From NCBI GenBank assembly GCA_021845665.1, contig JAJZVO010000016.1:1-64000 (forward strand): a stretch of 64,000 nucleotides of DNA, given 5' to 3'. The position numbers and the translations under genes are program-made. The notes beneath the pieces were generated by a model. It saw only the letters and a list, made by a program, of their open reading frames with translations, did not search any database and was not told the DNA's origin. The stretch's first letter is position 1. Each line of letters begins with the position of its first letter. Shown in pieces: positions 1 through 10,423 of the stretch. This DNA comes from Bacteroidota bacterium (lineage in GTDB: Bacteria > Bacteroidota > Ignavibacteria > Kryptoniales > JAKASW01).

Positions 1-1
1 G

Positions 2-295
2 GGCACATGGTACAAGATGGCGGTTTTGCAGAACGGGATGTACAAGGTGACGTACTCAGAGCTAAAGGGAGCGGGAGTGCCGATAGATAATGTGGATATG
101 AGCACGATAAAAGTATACAACAACGGAGGTCGCCAGCTGGAAGAGGACCAGAGGAGACCGGCTGGCGAATGGAGTATGTCTGTACAATGTGGCTGCCATG
201 AAGATAGAAGGCAAGTACACCAGCAAGGCACTCGGAAAAATGGCGGTCGCACGATGATATATGTAGATATTTTTGGTGGAAAAATTTATAATTAG
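2..295 (+). pseudogene. Possible remnant of a PorU-like (T9SS sortase) N-terminal region, cut off at the window start
   Basis: Frame 2 reads GTWYKMAVLQNGMYKVTYSELKGAGVPIDNVDMSTIKVYNNGGRQLEED, like the PorU N-terminal pattern (WYKi.V...GiYkitY.dLk.aG.....d..tikvf.NGG..L). After about residue 45 it becomes non-homologous low-complexity sequence and stops at 295. Confidence 0.35.
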
Positions 296-318
296 ACCTA
301 AATGAGGAGTAACAACAA

Positions 319-1470
319 ATGAAAATAGTATTGTGCACGCTTCTCGCGACGGTAACTGTGCTTTCGCTGAGTTCCCGTGTTTTTGCTCAAGGTGAGACAG
401 CCGTGCCTTTTCTACTCATCTCTCCGGACGCAGGAGCGGGTGGAATGGGGGAGGCCGCGACCGGTCTCGCGGACAACGCAAACGCGATTTTTTGGAATCC
501 AGGCGGTCTTGCCTTCCTGAGAGGAAGCCAGATCAGCCTTACCCATGCTCCGTGGCTGCCGGAATTCGGCTCGGATCTCAGCTATGACTTCCTGAGCTTC
601 ACCCATTATCTTAACAGCTGGGACGGCAACGTCGGTGCCAGTATCACATATTTCAACCTCGGATCTTTCAACAGAACCACATCGGCGAGCCCGACGATCA
701 TCGGTACGTGGCACGCCTACGAATTCGCCATCACCGTCGGCTACGGCACGCAGATTTCCAAAGGCCTCGGAATAGGTGCCAATTTCCGATACATTAGAAG
801 CGAGCTCGCTCCGTTCGGTGCAGAGCAGGAGGTAGGTAACGGAATCGCCTCAGACGTCAGCTTCGATCTCGGATTGCTGTACCGTCCGCAGCACTTCGCC
901 CTTCCGCTTGTCGGAGATCTCGGCAATAGGCTCGGCTTGGGCCTCGATCTGAGCAACCTCGGACCGAATCTGTACTACATCGACCAGGCTCAGGCGGACC
1001 CTCTTCCCACAAACTTGAGGGTGGGAGTCGCACTCCACCTGCTGAAGAGCCAGTTCAATAATCTGTACGTGACTCTTGATCTGAGCCGTATCATGGTGCA
1101 CGTCCAGACCGATTCGACCATCGGAGCGATTAACGGCGTCGATACCACTTGGAACTACACGAACAACGTCGATCCCCTGCCCAAATCGCTCATCACCGCC
1201 TGGAGCGCCGGCGGCCTAAAACCCGTCATCGTGTCGTTCGGCGCCGAATACTGGTACGGAAGTCCGAGACTCATCGCCCTTCGATGGGGTTACTACAAGG
1301 AAAATCCGAACTTCGGAGGTCGTAACTTCATGACTTTCGGCGCCGGTATTCGTTACGGCATCTACGGGTTCGACTTCAGCTATATTTCGACTTTCGATCA
1401 GAATAATCCTCTTTCGAATCAGCTGCGATTCTCTCTCTCTCTAAATCTAGGTGGCACAAACGAATTCTAA
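319..1470 (+). CDS. porV: PorV-like T9SS outer membrane protein
   Basis: Signal peptide, then FLLISPDAGAGGMGEAATGLADNANAIFWNPGGLAFL, typical of the PorV family; beta-barrel-like remainder. Confidence 0.7.
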   Translation: MKIVLCTLLATVTVLSLSSRVFAQGETAVPFLLISPDAGAGGMGEAATGLADNANAIFWNPGGLAFLRGSQISLTHAPWLPEFGSDLSYDFLSFTHYLNSWDGNVGASITYFNLGSFNRTTSASPTIIGTWHAYEFAITVGYGTQISKGLGIGANFRYIRSELAPFGAEQEVGNGIASDVSFDLGLLYRPQHFALPLVGDLGNRLGLGLDLSNLGPNLYYIDQAQADPLPTNLRVGVALHLLKSQFNNLYVTLDLSRIMVHVQTDSTIGAINGVDTTWNYTNNVDPLPKSLITAWSAGGLKPVIVSFGAEYWYGSPRLIALRWGYYKENPNFGGRNFMTFGAGIRYGIYGFDFSYISTFDQNNPLSNQLRFSLSLNLGGTNEF

Positions 1471-4400
1471 CCCCTTGATCCGCAGGATCCTCCGGACGAT
1501 CGCTCTTGGCGCGGTACTGTCCGCCGGATCCTTCGGATGGGCGGTCCCGGCCTCGGCGGCCGGCATCTCCGGTCCATGGCGGCTCAGCCATCCTCTCGCG
1601 GCGTTCCAGAGTACGCGTCCGAACCGTGTACTGGCGAACGGGACTGTCAACGTCCTTGCTATCATGGTGCAATTCCAGAAAGACGAAGACAGTCTCACCA
1701 GCGGGAACGGCCAGTTCGATATGTCGAACGGTTCCGGACTGGACGCACCGCCGCATAACAAGCCTTATTTCGAGGACCACCTTCTCTTCCTTAAGAACTA
1801 TTTCTATAAGGTCTCCGGCGGGAAGATGAATATCAATTATACGGTCCTCGACTCCGTCATTACTCTGCCTCACACAATGCGTTACTACTCCCCTCCGAGC
1901 AGCGGGTCGAACAGCGCGTTGGGACTGCTTTACGAGCAATCGTGGCAGGAGGCTGACTCCATCTACCGTAATTTCGATTTTGCAAGCTACCAGTGTTTCG
2001 TGATCTTCCACGCAGGTTCCGGCCGCGATATCAACTTTACTCAGACCGTCGGGTACGATCCCTTTCCTTATAATATCCCCTCGATCTACCTGAACATAAA
2101 AAGCCTGAAGGCCATGTTCGGCTCCGGCTACGAAGGCCAGTCTGTCGACAACGGCAGCTTCCGCATTCCGAACTCGATAATCATGCCGGAGAGTGAACAC
2201 TACTTTCTCCTGCAATCTCCCGATACGCTGGACTTCACACTCGGCACCAACGGCCTTCTCGCAAATAGCTTCGGAAGCTTCCTCGGATTACCGGACTTGT
2301 TCGATACGAAGACCGGCGTGACCGGAATCGGAACATTCGGCCTCATGGATGGACAGTCGGCATTTGCTTTCGGCGGCATTTTCCCTCCCGAGCCTTGCGC
2401 ATGGGAGAAAGCTTTCCTCGGATGGGTCAAACCCATGATCGTCTCTCCAGCCACGGCCACCCGGTATACGCTCTATGCTAATGAAACCGGGAAGTATTCC
2501 GCGCTCGAAGTGCCCATCAGCGGAAGCGAATATTTCCTCCTGGAAAACAGGGAACGGGATGCCCTCCACAACGGGGAACACATCACCACTGTCTATGGCG
2601 GTGCAACCCAATCGATTGTCATCCCCGACGGCGGAGACTCCGCATATTTCGACGGTCAGCAGATTCATAACATAAATGGAGTCGTTACCGACGCCGACGA
2701 GTATGATTGGGCGCTCCCTGGATATATCGATCCCAATTCGGGCGTTCACTACTACGGCGGCGTCCTTATCTGGCACATCGACGAGAACGTGATTAACGCA
2801 AACCTCGCAACGAATACCGTGAATGCAGATCCTTCACACAGAGGCGTCTGCTTGATGGAGGCGCACGGCGCAAACGAAATCGGACGCCTTATCCAGGACA
2901 TAACTGGACAGATGTATTATTACGAAGGCTCTCCCTTTGATTTCTGGTTTAAGGGTAACACGACCGTCAGCTACAAGAATGCATTTACCCCGACATCGCT
3001 TCCCAATTCCGACAGCTACAGCGGCGCCGATTCGCACTTATATATCACTAACTTCAGCAATGCAGACAGCTCCATGACTTTCGATGTCATGGTCGGCGAT
3101 TCGACGGTTCATCCTACAGCCGGCTTCCCGAAGAATATTTACGATGCCACGGCAAACTCCTCACCAGCCTTCGGGCGGATCAGCTCCAACGGGCAGCTTC
3201 AAGTAATTGCGAATAACGGCGACTCCCTTTACGCTTTCAACATGAACGGGACATCTGCAACGCCTGATTCGACCGGCCTCCTCTCCACAAATGCCGGAGA
3301 GTTTCAGCCTATCGTTTCTTCAGGTCAGACCGGAGCGAATCCCCTCTACGCGATGAGCGACTCGACGCTTTACAGCTTCGAGCTTAGCAGCGGAAACGTC
3401 GATACGCTCTTTTCGACTTCGGCCACCGCTGGCGGTACTGCTGCCGGATTGCCGCTTCTTCAGCTTGGTTCGAAGTTGGTTGCTTTCGGAAGAATTCCGG
3501 GGGAATTCTCTGTGTTCAGAACCTCCGGCACATACGTTAACTCCTACAAGATTCCGATTGCGATTCAAGTGAGCGGCGCAGAAGCTACGGGAGGCTCTTC
3601 GGCCTTTGGGCAGTTCGCTGCACTTGACACCAGCGGATTTCTCTTGAATCTTGGCTTCGCCAACGGCGTCTCTAAAGTCAACCTTGACAGCCTGCTTCTG
3701 TTGGGAAGTTCTCTTACCTTTCCGGCGCCCGGAGCACTGGGACCCGCCGGGATTAGTCTCGCAGTACTGGCCCCGGATTCCCCTCCGCAAATCGTCGGCG
3801 TCGGACCATTACAGGTCGCGTTGAACTATCGATCATCCCCTCTACAAGTCCCAACAAAGGTGTTCAATCCTTTTCCCGGCGATACTATAATCTCCGGCCC
3901 CGTTATCTCGGACCTCGACGGTGACGGCAGCCGTGATATAATATTCGCAACGCAGACAAAGGTCTATGCTATACAGTACGACGGCGCTGTCCTCGATGGC
4001 TTTCCTATATCTACAATCGGAAGCGAAGTGTTGCCTTCGGATGCCAACCGTATAGTCGGCTCGATAGCGGTCGCCGACCTCGACGGCAGTGGGAAGCCGG
4101 ATATAATCTTCGGGACCGAAGGCGGCGAGATTTATGCTTTCTCGGGCGCGACGGCGAAGATAGTCCCTGGATTCCCGCTGAGTGTCGGAAGCGGCCTCGC
4201 CGGAAGCCCGGCGGTCGCATACGATTCTGTCTCCGGCAATCTCTATCTTGCAGCGATCAGCAAGAACGGCCATCTCTATAGCTGGACGTTCAAGGGAACT
4301 TCGTCGAGCCAGATCGTGTGGGGGAACCTCCTTGGAGACAACTACCATACAAACGCGATCACCACGGAGCTCGCATCGCAGATACTTCCGCCGTCGTCCA

Positions 4401-4684
4401 CGCTTATGCCAGCCGACCAGGTGTATAACTGGCCTAACCCCGTCACCGGCGGCCTGACGAAAATCCATTTCTATCTCAGTACCAACGCAAAAGTATCTGT
4501 AGGCATATACAGCTTTGCCGGCTCAAAGGTCGCCGACTTCGAAGTGAACGGCGTGGGCGGCATGGCCAATGAAATAGACTGGAACACCGGCGGCGTCCAG
4601 AGCGGTGTGTATTTCGCAAGAGTGGAGGCGGTTTCGTCAAACGAGCGGGATCTCAAGATAATCAAGATAGCAGTCGTTAAGTGA
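1451..4684 (+). CDS. M6-metalloprotease-like secreted protein with FG-GAP-like repeats and a T9SS type A sorting domain; zinc motif degenerate
   Basis: M6-like LGLPDLFDT..GIGTFGLMDG...P.AWEKAFLGWV; repeats DLDGDGSRDIIFAT and DLDGSGKPDIIFGT; C-terminus YNWPNPVTGG...GVYFARVEA...KIIKIAVVK. GTG start overlaps porV. Confidence 0.75.
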   Translation: MAQTNSNPLIRRILRTIALGAVLSAGSFGWAVPASAAGISGPWRLSHPLAAFQSTRPNRVLANGTVNVLAIMVQFQKDEDSLTSGNGQFDMSNGSGLDAPPHNKPYFEDHLLFLKNYFYKVSGGKMNINYTVLDSVITLPHTMRYYSPPSSGSNSALGLLYEQSWQEADSIYRNFDFASYQCFVIFHAGSGRDINFTQTVGYDPFPYNIPSIYLNIKSLKAMFGSGYEGQSVDNGSFRIPNSIIMPESEHYFLLQSPDTLDFTLGTNGLLANSFGSFLGLPDLFDTKTGVTGIGTFGLMDGQSAFAFGGIFPPEPCAWEKAFLGWVKPMIVSPATATRYTLYANETGKYSALEVPISGSEYFLLENRERDALHNGEHITTVYGGATQSIVIPDGGDSAYFDGQQIHNINGVVTDADEYDWALPGYIDPNSGVHYYGGVLIWHIDENVINANLATNTVNADPSHRGVCLMEAHGANEIGRLIQDITGQMYYYEGSPFDFWFKGNTTVSYKNAFTPTSLPNSDSYSGADSHLYITNFSNADSSMTFDVMVGDSTVHPTAGFPKNIYDATANSSPAFGRISSNGQLQVIANNGDSLYAFNMNGTSATPDSTGLLSTNAGEFQPIVSSGQTGANPLYAMSDSTLYSFELSSGNVDTLFSTSATAGGTAAGLPLLQLGSKLVAFGRIPGEFSVFRTSGTYVNSYKIPIAIQVSGAEATGGSSAFGQFAALDTSGFLLNLGFANGVSKVNLDSLLLLGSSLTFPAPGALGPAGISLAVLAPDSPPQIVGVGPLQVALNYRSSPLQVPTKVFNPFPGDTIISGPVISDLDGDGSRDIIFATQTKVYAIQYDGAVLDGFPISTIGSEVLPSDANRIVGSIAVADLDGSGKPDIIFGTEGGEIYAFSGATAKIVPGFPLSVGSGLAGSPAVAYDSVSGNLYLAAISKNGHLYSWTFKGTSSSQIVWGNLLGDNYHTNAITTELASQILPPSSTLMPADQVYNWPNPVTGGLTKIHFYLSTNAKVSVGIYSFAGSKVADFEVNGVGGMANEIDWNTGGVQSGVYFARVEAVSSNERDLKIIKIAVVK

Positions 4685-7600
4685 GGTTAACCTTGTCCCG
4701 CAAAATGATCCTCCTTCTGCTGCTGGCCGTAGTGTCGGGTCCACTTTCCGCCTATGCCCAGGACGAATACATACAGCCCGAGCTCAACTGGCGGACTATC
4801 GAGACGAAGCACTTCCTTGTCGACTACTACCCGGGGGAAGAGCGCACCGCCCTGACCGTTGCGAAGATCGCCGAGGAGGTGTACGGCCCTTTGACGAAGC
4901 TGTACCACCATAAGCCCGATCAGAAGGTCACTTTTGTCATCTGGGACAATGATGACTACGCGAACGGTGAGACGTATTTTTACGATAACAAGATAAATAT
5001 CTGGGCTACGTCACTCGACTTCGACCTTCGTGGTACACACAATTGGCTGCGTAACGTGGTGACCCACGAGTTCACTCACGAGATCGAGATGAACACGGCA
5101 ACGAAGTTCGGAAGGAACATTCCTGCGATTTACCTGCAATGGCTGGGATACGAAGCCGCCCAGCGGCCCGATGTCCTTTACGGTTATCCGAACGTGGTAG
5201 TGAGTTACCCGATCAGCGGCATCGTCATACCGGCTTGGTTCGCAGAAGGCGTAGCTCAGTACAACGTCCCGCGGCTTCACTACGATTACTGGGATACTCA
5301 CCGGGACATGATCCTCCGCGAGTATGTCTTGAACCATAAGATGTTCTCACTCCAGGAAATGGGAGGTTTCGGAAAGACGAGCCTCGGGAACGAATCGACT
5401 TACAACGCCGGCTTCGCGTTCGTACATTATCTCGCCACCACATACGGACCCGATATTCTCAGGAGACTCTCCATAGCGATGCGCGACGTTGATGCGCTCA
5501 CCATAAACCATGCCTTCCAACAGGTGCTCCATAAACCGGCACAGCAGGTATACGATGAGTGGAAGGCCTTCCTCGAGAGAATGTACACCGCCAGAATCGC
5601 TGCCGTAGAGGCGAATCGCCATACCGGCAAGATCATAAGCGACGTCGGCTTCGCCAACCTTTTCCCGGTATTATCGCCTGACGGCAAGTATATCGCGTAC
5701 TGCTCTAACAAGACGAACGACTATTTCGGCCTGTCATCCATTTACATCATGAATCTTTCTACCCGTAAGGAAAAGGATATAACCGACGGCGTGAGCAGCG
5801 AGTTGTCGTGGTCAAGGGACGGTCGCTTTCTTCTCTATTCCAAGCAGACAAGATATAACGCCTTCTGGAACAGTCTCGACGACATTTATATCTACGATTT
5901 GAAAGAGAAGAAGGAAATCCGGCTGACCCACAGCTTGAGGGCGCGATATCCGTCGCTTTCTCACGACGACAAAAAGGTCTGTTTCGTTGCGAACGATGAC
6001 AAATCGCTCGGACTGCTCTGCAGGCTCGCAAGGTGGACGACAGGCATGGAGATAGGCGGTACTGATGGTACGGCCAACCTCTACGTTGCCGACGTTGACC
6101 TTGCGTCGCATAAGCTTTCCAATATCAGAAGATTGACGAATTTTGTGAACGGCCAGCAGATTTACGACCCGAGGTGGTCCGATGACGGATCCATGATATC
6201 TTTCAGTTATTCTATCGCCGCCTCACGCCGCGTGGCCATTTACAACCTTGCCGACAACTCCTACAGATTTCTGACGCCTGACGGTCAGGATTCCCGGAAT
6301 GCGGTCTTTGCCCAACATGACAGCTCACTCGTGTTCTCTTCCGACAGAAGCGGGATCTTCAATATCTACAGGATCAGCCTTTATTCGGATTCGACCGTCG
6401 CCTTGACAAACGTCGTCGGCGGCGCGTTCCAGCCCACAGTCTCACAAGACGGCGACCTCGTTTATTCCTCCTTCCATTGGAACGGATATAAGATAGCGGA
6501 GCTCAAAGACGCTCAACCGGTGCCGAATCCACCGCACTACAAAGTGAACATCAATCCTTCGACCGGACTTTTCACGGGTAGCTATGACGTCCCGAGAGAC
6601 CTCACTCATTACGACGATATGACCCTCCCGAACCTAAAATCGGTCCCGTATACCAGTCGTACCACCACGTTGTCTTTCTATCCGGTGCTCCTTTACGACA
6701 ACTACAACCCCCATTCGAGTTTCTTCGATGAATTGAAGGCGGGATTTTATTTCAGCTCTATGGACGAAGTCGGTAAGTACGACATATTCGGAGGCGCGAC
6801 TATCAACAGGCTTCTGGAGCGGGACATATTCGGGCAGTTCGATTATGACGACAAGATCCCCGGCCTGTCCTCGCTCGGAATATATCCTCAATTTACACTC
6901 GCGGTGTACAACATTACCCGCCAGACGAACGCGAATATCGGGCTCGGCCTCGACACCGTCGGCGTGGGGGTCAATTACGATTTGCTGGAAGTCGATGCGT
7001 CTTTTTCAGGTTATGTCTTCACACCGGCGCTCAACATGTCGCTCGGGTTTACGTTCGACCGTTACACATCGACCGTCGGTGGATTTATACTTCCTGCCCT
7101 CGGTGCGTACGTCGGTTCTTCGGGCGATGTATACTTCCTCGGACGATCTGCTTATGCGGAATTTGACTTTGATGGCATCTTCCCGAGCCGTAACTCCTGG
7201 GTCAATCCTCTCGGGATTATGTCACGGTTGAGAATCACGGGCTCGCTGGATAAACTTAACGCAGGCGGCAATTATCAGTACGAGAACGGCGTGCTCGTTC
7301 CGATATACCAACCGTTCAACTTTGTACAGGCGGAATTGGTAAACTACCTCGCCGTTCCGCTCTTCAGGAACGACGACGCGCTCTCGACGAAGCTTCATAT
7401 CGGGTACACGTTCGGTCCCACCATCGACAACTTCTTCGACTTCTACGCCGGCGGACTTATCGGCATGAAAGGGTATCCCTTCTACGGGATCGGCGGTAAC
7501 AGGATGTTATCCTTGAATTTGACCTACCGATACCCGCTTTTCAGAGATGTGAACAGACAGTTCCTGCAGTTCTATTTGAGCGATGTTTATCTGTCGGCTT

Positions 7601-7875
7601 ACGGCGATGTCGGAAATGCATGGGACGGCTCGCCGGTAGGAACCCACTTCAAGACCGACGCGGGAACCGAACTCAGATTCAGCGGATTCTCCTTCTACAG
7701 CTTTCCAACCGCTATCTTCTTCGATGCTGCTTACGGTTTCAACAGATTCAACGTAGAAATACCTGTGTTCAACACGTTTGCGACGTACGGCAAAGAATGG
7801 AAGTTCTATTTCGGGCTGACGTTTTCATTTGACATGGTAGATTTCGGGAGGCAAGGATGCGCGCAATTATTTTAG
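4681..7875 (+). CDS. Peptidase-MA-like (HEFTH) plus TolB-type beta-propeller plus C-terminal outer-membrane barrel protein
   Basis: VVTHEFTHEIEMN and PAWFAEGVAQY gluzincin motifs; repeated WS.DG..ll.S propeller blades; aromatic/glycine-rich barrel-like C-terminal third. GTGA overlap with upstream gene. Confidence 0.65.
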   Translation: MRLTLSRKMILLLLLAVVSGPLSAYAQDEYIQPELNWRTIETKHFLVDYYPGEERTALTVAKIAEEVYGPLTKLYHHKPDQKVTFVIWDNDDYANGETYFYDNKINIWATSLDFDLRGTHNWLRNVVTHEFTHEIEMNTATKFGRNIPAIYLQWLGYEAAQRPDVLYGYPNVVVSYPISGIVIPAWFAEGVAQYNVPRLHYDYWDTHRDMILREYVLNHKMFSLQEMGGFGKTSLGNESTYNAGFAFVHYLATTYGPDILRRLSIAMRDVDALTINHAFQQVLHKPAQQVYDEWKAFLERMYTARIAAVEANRHTGKIISDVGFANLFPVLSPDGKYIAYCSNKTNDYFGLSSIYIMNLSTRKEKDITDGVSSELSWSRDGRFLLYSKQTRYNAFWNSLDDIYIYDLKEKKEIRLTHSLRARYPSLSHDDKKVCFVANDDKSLGLLCRLARWTTGMEIGGTDGTANLYVADVDLASHKLSNIRRLTNFVNGQQIYDPRWSDDGSMISFSYSIAASRRVAIYNLADNSYRFLTPDGQDSRNAVFAQHDSSLVFSSDRSGIFNIYRISLYSDSTVALTNVVGGAFQPTVSQDGDLVYSSFHWNGYKIAELKDAQPVPNPPHYKVNINPSTGLFTGSYDVPRDLTHYDDMTLPNLKSVPYTSRTTTLSFYPVLLYDNYNPHSSFFDELKAGFYFSSMDEVGKYDIFGGATINRLLERDIFGQFDYDDKIPGLSSLGIYPQFTLAVYNITRQTNANIGLGLDTVGVGVNYDLLEVDASFSGYVFTPALNMSLGFTFDRYTSTVGGFILPALGAYVGSSGDVYFLGRSAYAEFDFDGIFPSRNSWVNPLGIMSRLRITGSLDKLNAGGNYQYENGVLVPIYQPFNFVQAELVNYLAVPLFRNDDALSTKLHIGYTFGPTIDNFFDFYAGGLIGMKGYPFYGIGGNRMLSLNLTYRYPLFRDVNRQFLQFYLSDVYLSAYGDVGNAWDGSPVGTHFKTDAGTELRFSGFSFYSFPTAIFFDAAYGFNRFNVEIPVFNTFATYGKEWKFYFGLTFSFDMVDFGRQGCAQLF

Positions 7876-8858
7876 CAATACTTTTGCTTCCGCTCAGCGC
7901 GGAAGCACAATCACGATTCAACGACGGCTTGTTTCTGAAGACCGCCGATTTTGGCTCGCAGGTACGGGAACCCATGCTGACCGGTGTCCTGTCTGAAGAC
8001 CTTTTCGCCGCCCAGCCGACTCCGGCGGTGAAAGAATCGCTGGATGTCGTCGAAACGAAATCTGCTCTGACCGCGGGAGGACTGTCGCTCCTCGTTCCCG
8101 GTGCGGGGCAAATCTACAGCAAAGATTACTGGGTAGGCGCAGGCTTCCTCGCCCTCGAAGCCGCAGCCTGGGCCGTCGACTTCATCTGGACTACCAAGGG
8201 GAACAACCAGGAGAGTTTTTACATGAGATATGCGGACGGCACAGCGGCCGATAATTACCAGAACGCTCACTACAGCGTCGTCAGGTACGCTCAGTGGATC
8301 AAGAACAACTACGTGGCATTGGAACAATATAACGGTACAACCACGCAGGGACAGCAGGTCATATCCAACTGGGTCAGCCAGCTATTGCCAAATACTGTAA
8401 ACGCCACCGCAGCACCATGGACCCAGGTAAACTGGTACGCTCTGAACCAGATCGAAGGTGCAATGGGTGGATACTTCACTCATCAGCTTTTCCCTCACGG
8501 GAATTTCGAATATTATGAATTGATCGGGAAGTACCCGCAGTTCAGACAGGGATGGGGCGATTCACCGTATGCCCTCTGGCTGAAGAATGGCGAACAGGGA
8601 GCCCCTCCCATCGCCTACAACGAAGCCGATACTCCGAACAGCAGTTATTACATGGACGCCCGCGGCAAGGCTAACAGCTTGTTCAGAGTCGCGACCGACG
8701 CAATAGAGTTCGTTATTCTCAACCATTTTGCGTCTGCACTGGAAGCTGCCATCGCGGCACATGTCCATAACAAGGCTGTACAGGCCCATGTCGCCCTGAC
8801 ACCTCTGCCTATGGGAATGGGATATCAAACTCAGGTGCAGCTTGCAGTGAACTTCTGA
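7857..8858 (+). CDS. Conserved hypothetical exported protein (DUF5683-like)
   Basis: Signal peptide; LLVPGAGQIYSKDYWVGAGFLALEAAAW; overlaps the end of the upstream gene. Confidence 0.5.
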   Translation: MRAIILAILLLPLSAEAQSRFNDGLFLKTADFGSQVREPMLTGVLSEDLFAAQPTPAVKESLDVVETKSALTAGGLSLLVPGAGQIYSKDYWVGAGFLALEAAAWAVDFIWTTKGNNQESFYMRYADGTAADNYQNAHYSVVRYAQWIKNNYVALEQYNGTTTQGQQVISNWVSQLLPNTVNATAAPWTQVNWYALNQIEGAMGGYFTHQLFPHGNFEYYELIGKYPQFRQGWGDSPYALWLKNGEQGAPPIAYNEADTPNSSYYMDARGKANSLFRVATDAIEFVILNHFASALEAAIAAHVHNKAVQAHVALTPLPMGMGYQTQVQLAVNF

Positions 8859-8969
8859 GGCAGAACGCGAGAACACGTCTTTCTCAGATTTTTGCTCGAC
8901 CTCTTTTTGTTGTCTGATGTGCGGAGATTGGGCTGGCAGCCCGGAGCGGTAAGTCTTCCCCGGGTGCTG

Positions 8970-9956
8970 CTAAATTCGATGCTTCCAGTCGAGCGCGCGC
9001 GAGGATGTGCCTTTTGGTAGAACGGCAGCGCGGCGCTTGCTGACGACTATCAGCCCTTCATCTGAAACAGAGACTTCATTGAAGCTTAGCTGCGAGTCCG
9101 TCAAAGGTTCCTCGACCTCGGCTCCGTCTCTCACCGGATTCATTGCTGCGCTTGAAAACATCATCCCGGACCTCGAGTAAATCCCTTCGATGTGCGTGTG
9201 TCCGTGCAGGACTGCATCGACACCGCTCCTGCTGAACAGTTCTTCGATTCGATCCTTCCCGTAAAGTTTCAGCGTCTGAGCTTCAAATTTGTGATAAAGG
9301 GTAGTCCCGAATGAGTCGGAGTGCGGCTGGTATTTGTTAAAGTGATGGTGAATCAAGACGATCTTTTTCAGTGCGGATATCGAAGGGTGGAGAAGTATTC
9401 GCTCGACCTCTTCAAGCTGGTCGTCCTCTATCCGCCCGTTCGAGCCGACCGGGTTCCAGATGGCGTGGAACCTGGAGATTGAATTTAACCCGATGAGGGC
9501 CACGGGACCTACTATCTTCACGAAAGGGAACGGGCTCTCACCTTTGTAAGCTTTATTCGGGAAAGTCTCCTTGAAAGATCTCTCGAACATCTTGACCTGT
9601 GCCCCATAATCTCTCAACCGGCAGCGACTTCCGAAAGTAAAAAGATCCTCCGCTCTGTGTACGCCGCCGAAGATATCGTGATTCCCGATGGTCACGCTGA
9701 GCTTGTCGTAGTTAAGAAGATCGAAATATTTTAAAACTCGTCTTACTGATCTGTAACCGCCGTACTCTCCATTTCCCGTGATGTCGCCTGTGATGGCAAT
9801 ATGGTCGAACTTATTATCCACGACATACGCGAGAATGTTCTTCAGCTTACCTACGTTGTGACGGTTGTATTCCGGGCTGACATGAGTGTCCGAAATGTGG
9901 GCTATTCTGAAAGATGATGTCATTGTGCTTAGCGTGTCCGTTTCAACTTTGTTCAC
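8970..9956 (-). CDS. Metallophosphoesterase
   Basis: HISDTHVS, GDITGNGEYGG, GNHD, HHH and HGHTH motifs. Confidence 0.85.
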   Translation of the reverse strand: MNKVETDTLSTMTSSFRIAHISDTHVSPEYNRHNVGKLKNILAYVVDNKFDHIAITGDITGNGEYGGYRSVRRVLKYFDLLNYDKLSVTIGNHDIFGGVHRAEDLFTFGSRCRLRDYGAQVKMFERSFKETFPNKAYKGESPFPFVKIVGPVALIGLNSISRFHAIWNPVGSNGRIEDDQLEEVERILLHPSISALKKIVLIHHHFNKYQPHSDSFGTTLYHKFEAQTLKLYGKDRIEELFSRSGVDAVLHGHTHIEGIYSRSGMMFSSAAMNPVRDGAEVEEPLTDSQLSFNEVSVSDEGLIVVSKRRAAVLPKGTSSRALDWKHRI

Positions 9957-10423
9957 GCAATAATTTATGAGTGGAATGTTAACCTCCCGTATTCATAATG
10001 TTGCAGTTGTGTTAACTAAATCTCCATTCAGGCTGCCCATGACGGTTCTGGAACGCCTCGGAAGGAATCAAGGATTCGAAAGAATGAAGAGTTGATGAAG
10101 TTGGAGGCGCCGGTTAACCGGTGGCGATATCGCCGTGTTAACTCGGCCTGGATTCACTCCAGCTGATGTCTCTGTCGTTTCTAATTTTACCAACGTGAGA
10201 GGGCGCTTGTTGGTTCGCAATACCGGGTAGATTAAAGAGAATTAATACGATTTTAATGTTGGGGAAAAGTGCTTGACCGCAGGAATCGGAGAAGTCTCTT
10301 GTGAGTAGCCGTGGTAAACAGGTTTGATAGTGGATCGTGGAACAGCAGGCCCTCTTCGCCGCGGCCTCAACAGGCATTTGCTGAAATAAGGTGGTACAGG
10401 AAAAAGTGTTTCGGATGGGAAAT

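Noticed and set aside
1376-2215. 279-aa minus-strand ORF
   Set aside because: Antisense to porV and the M6-like gene; composition looks like a shadow ORF.
8925-8950. GGGCT-GGC-AGCCC hairpin between convergent genes
   Set aside because: Short stem with no T-run on either strand; too weak to call a terminator.
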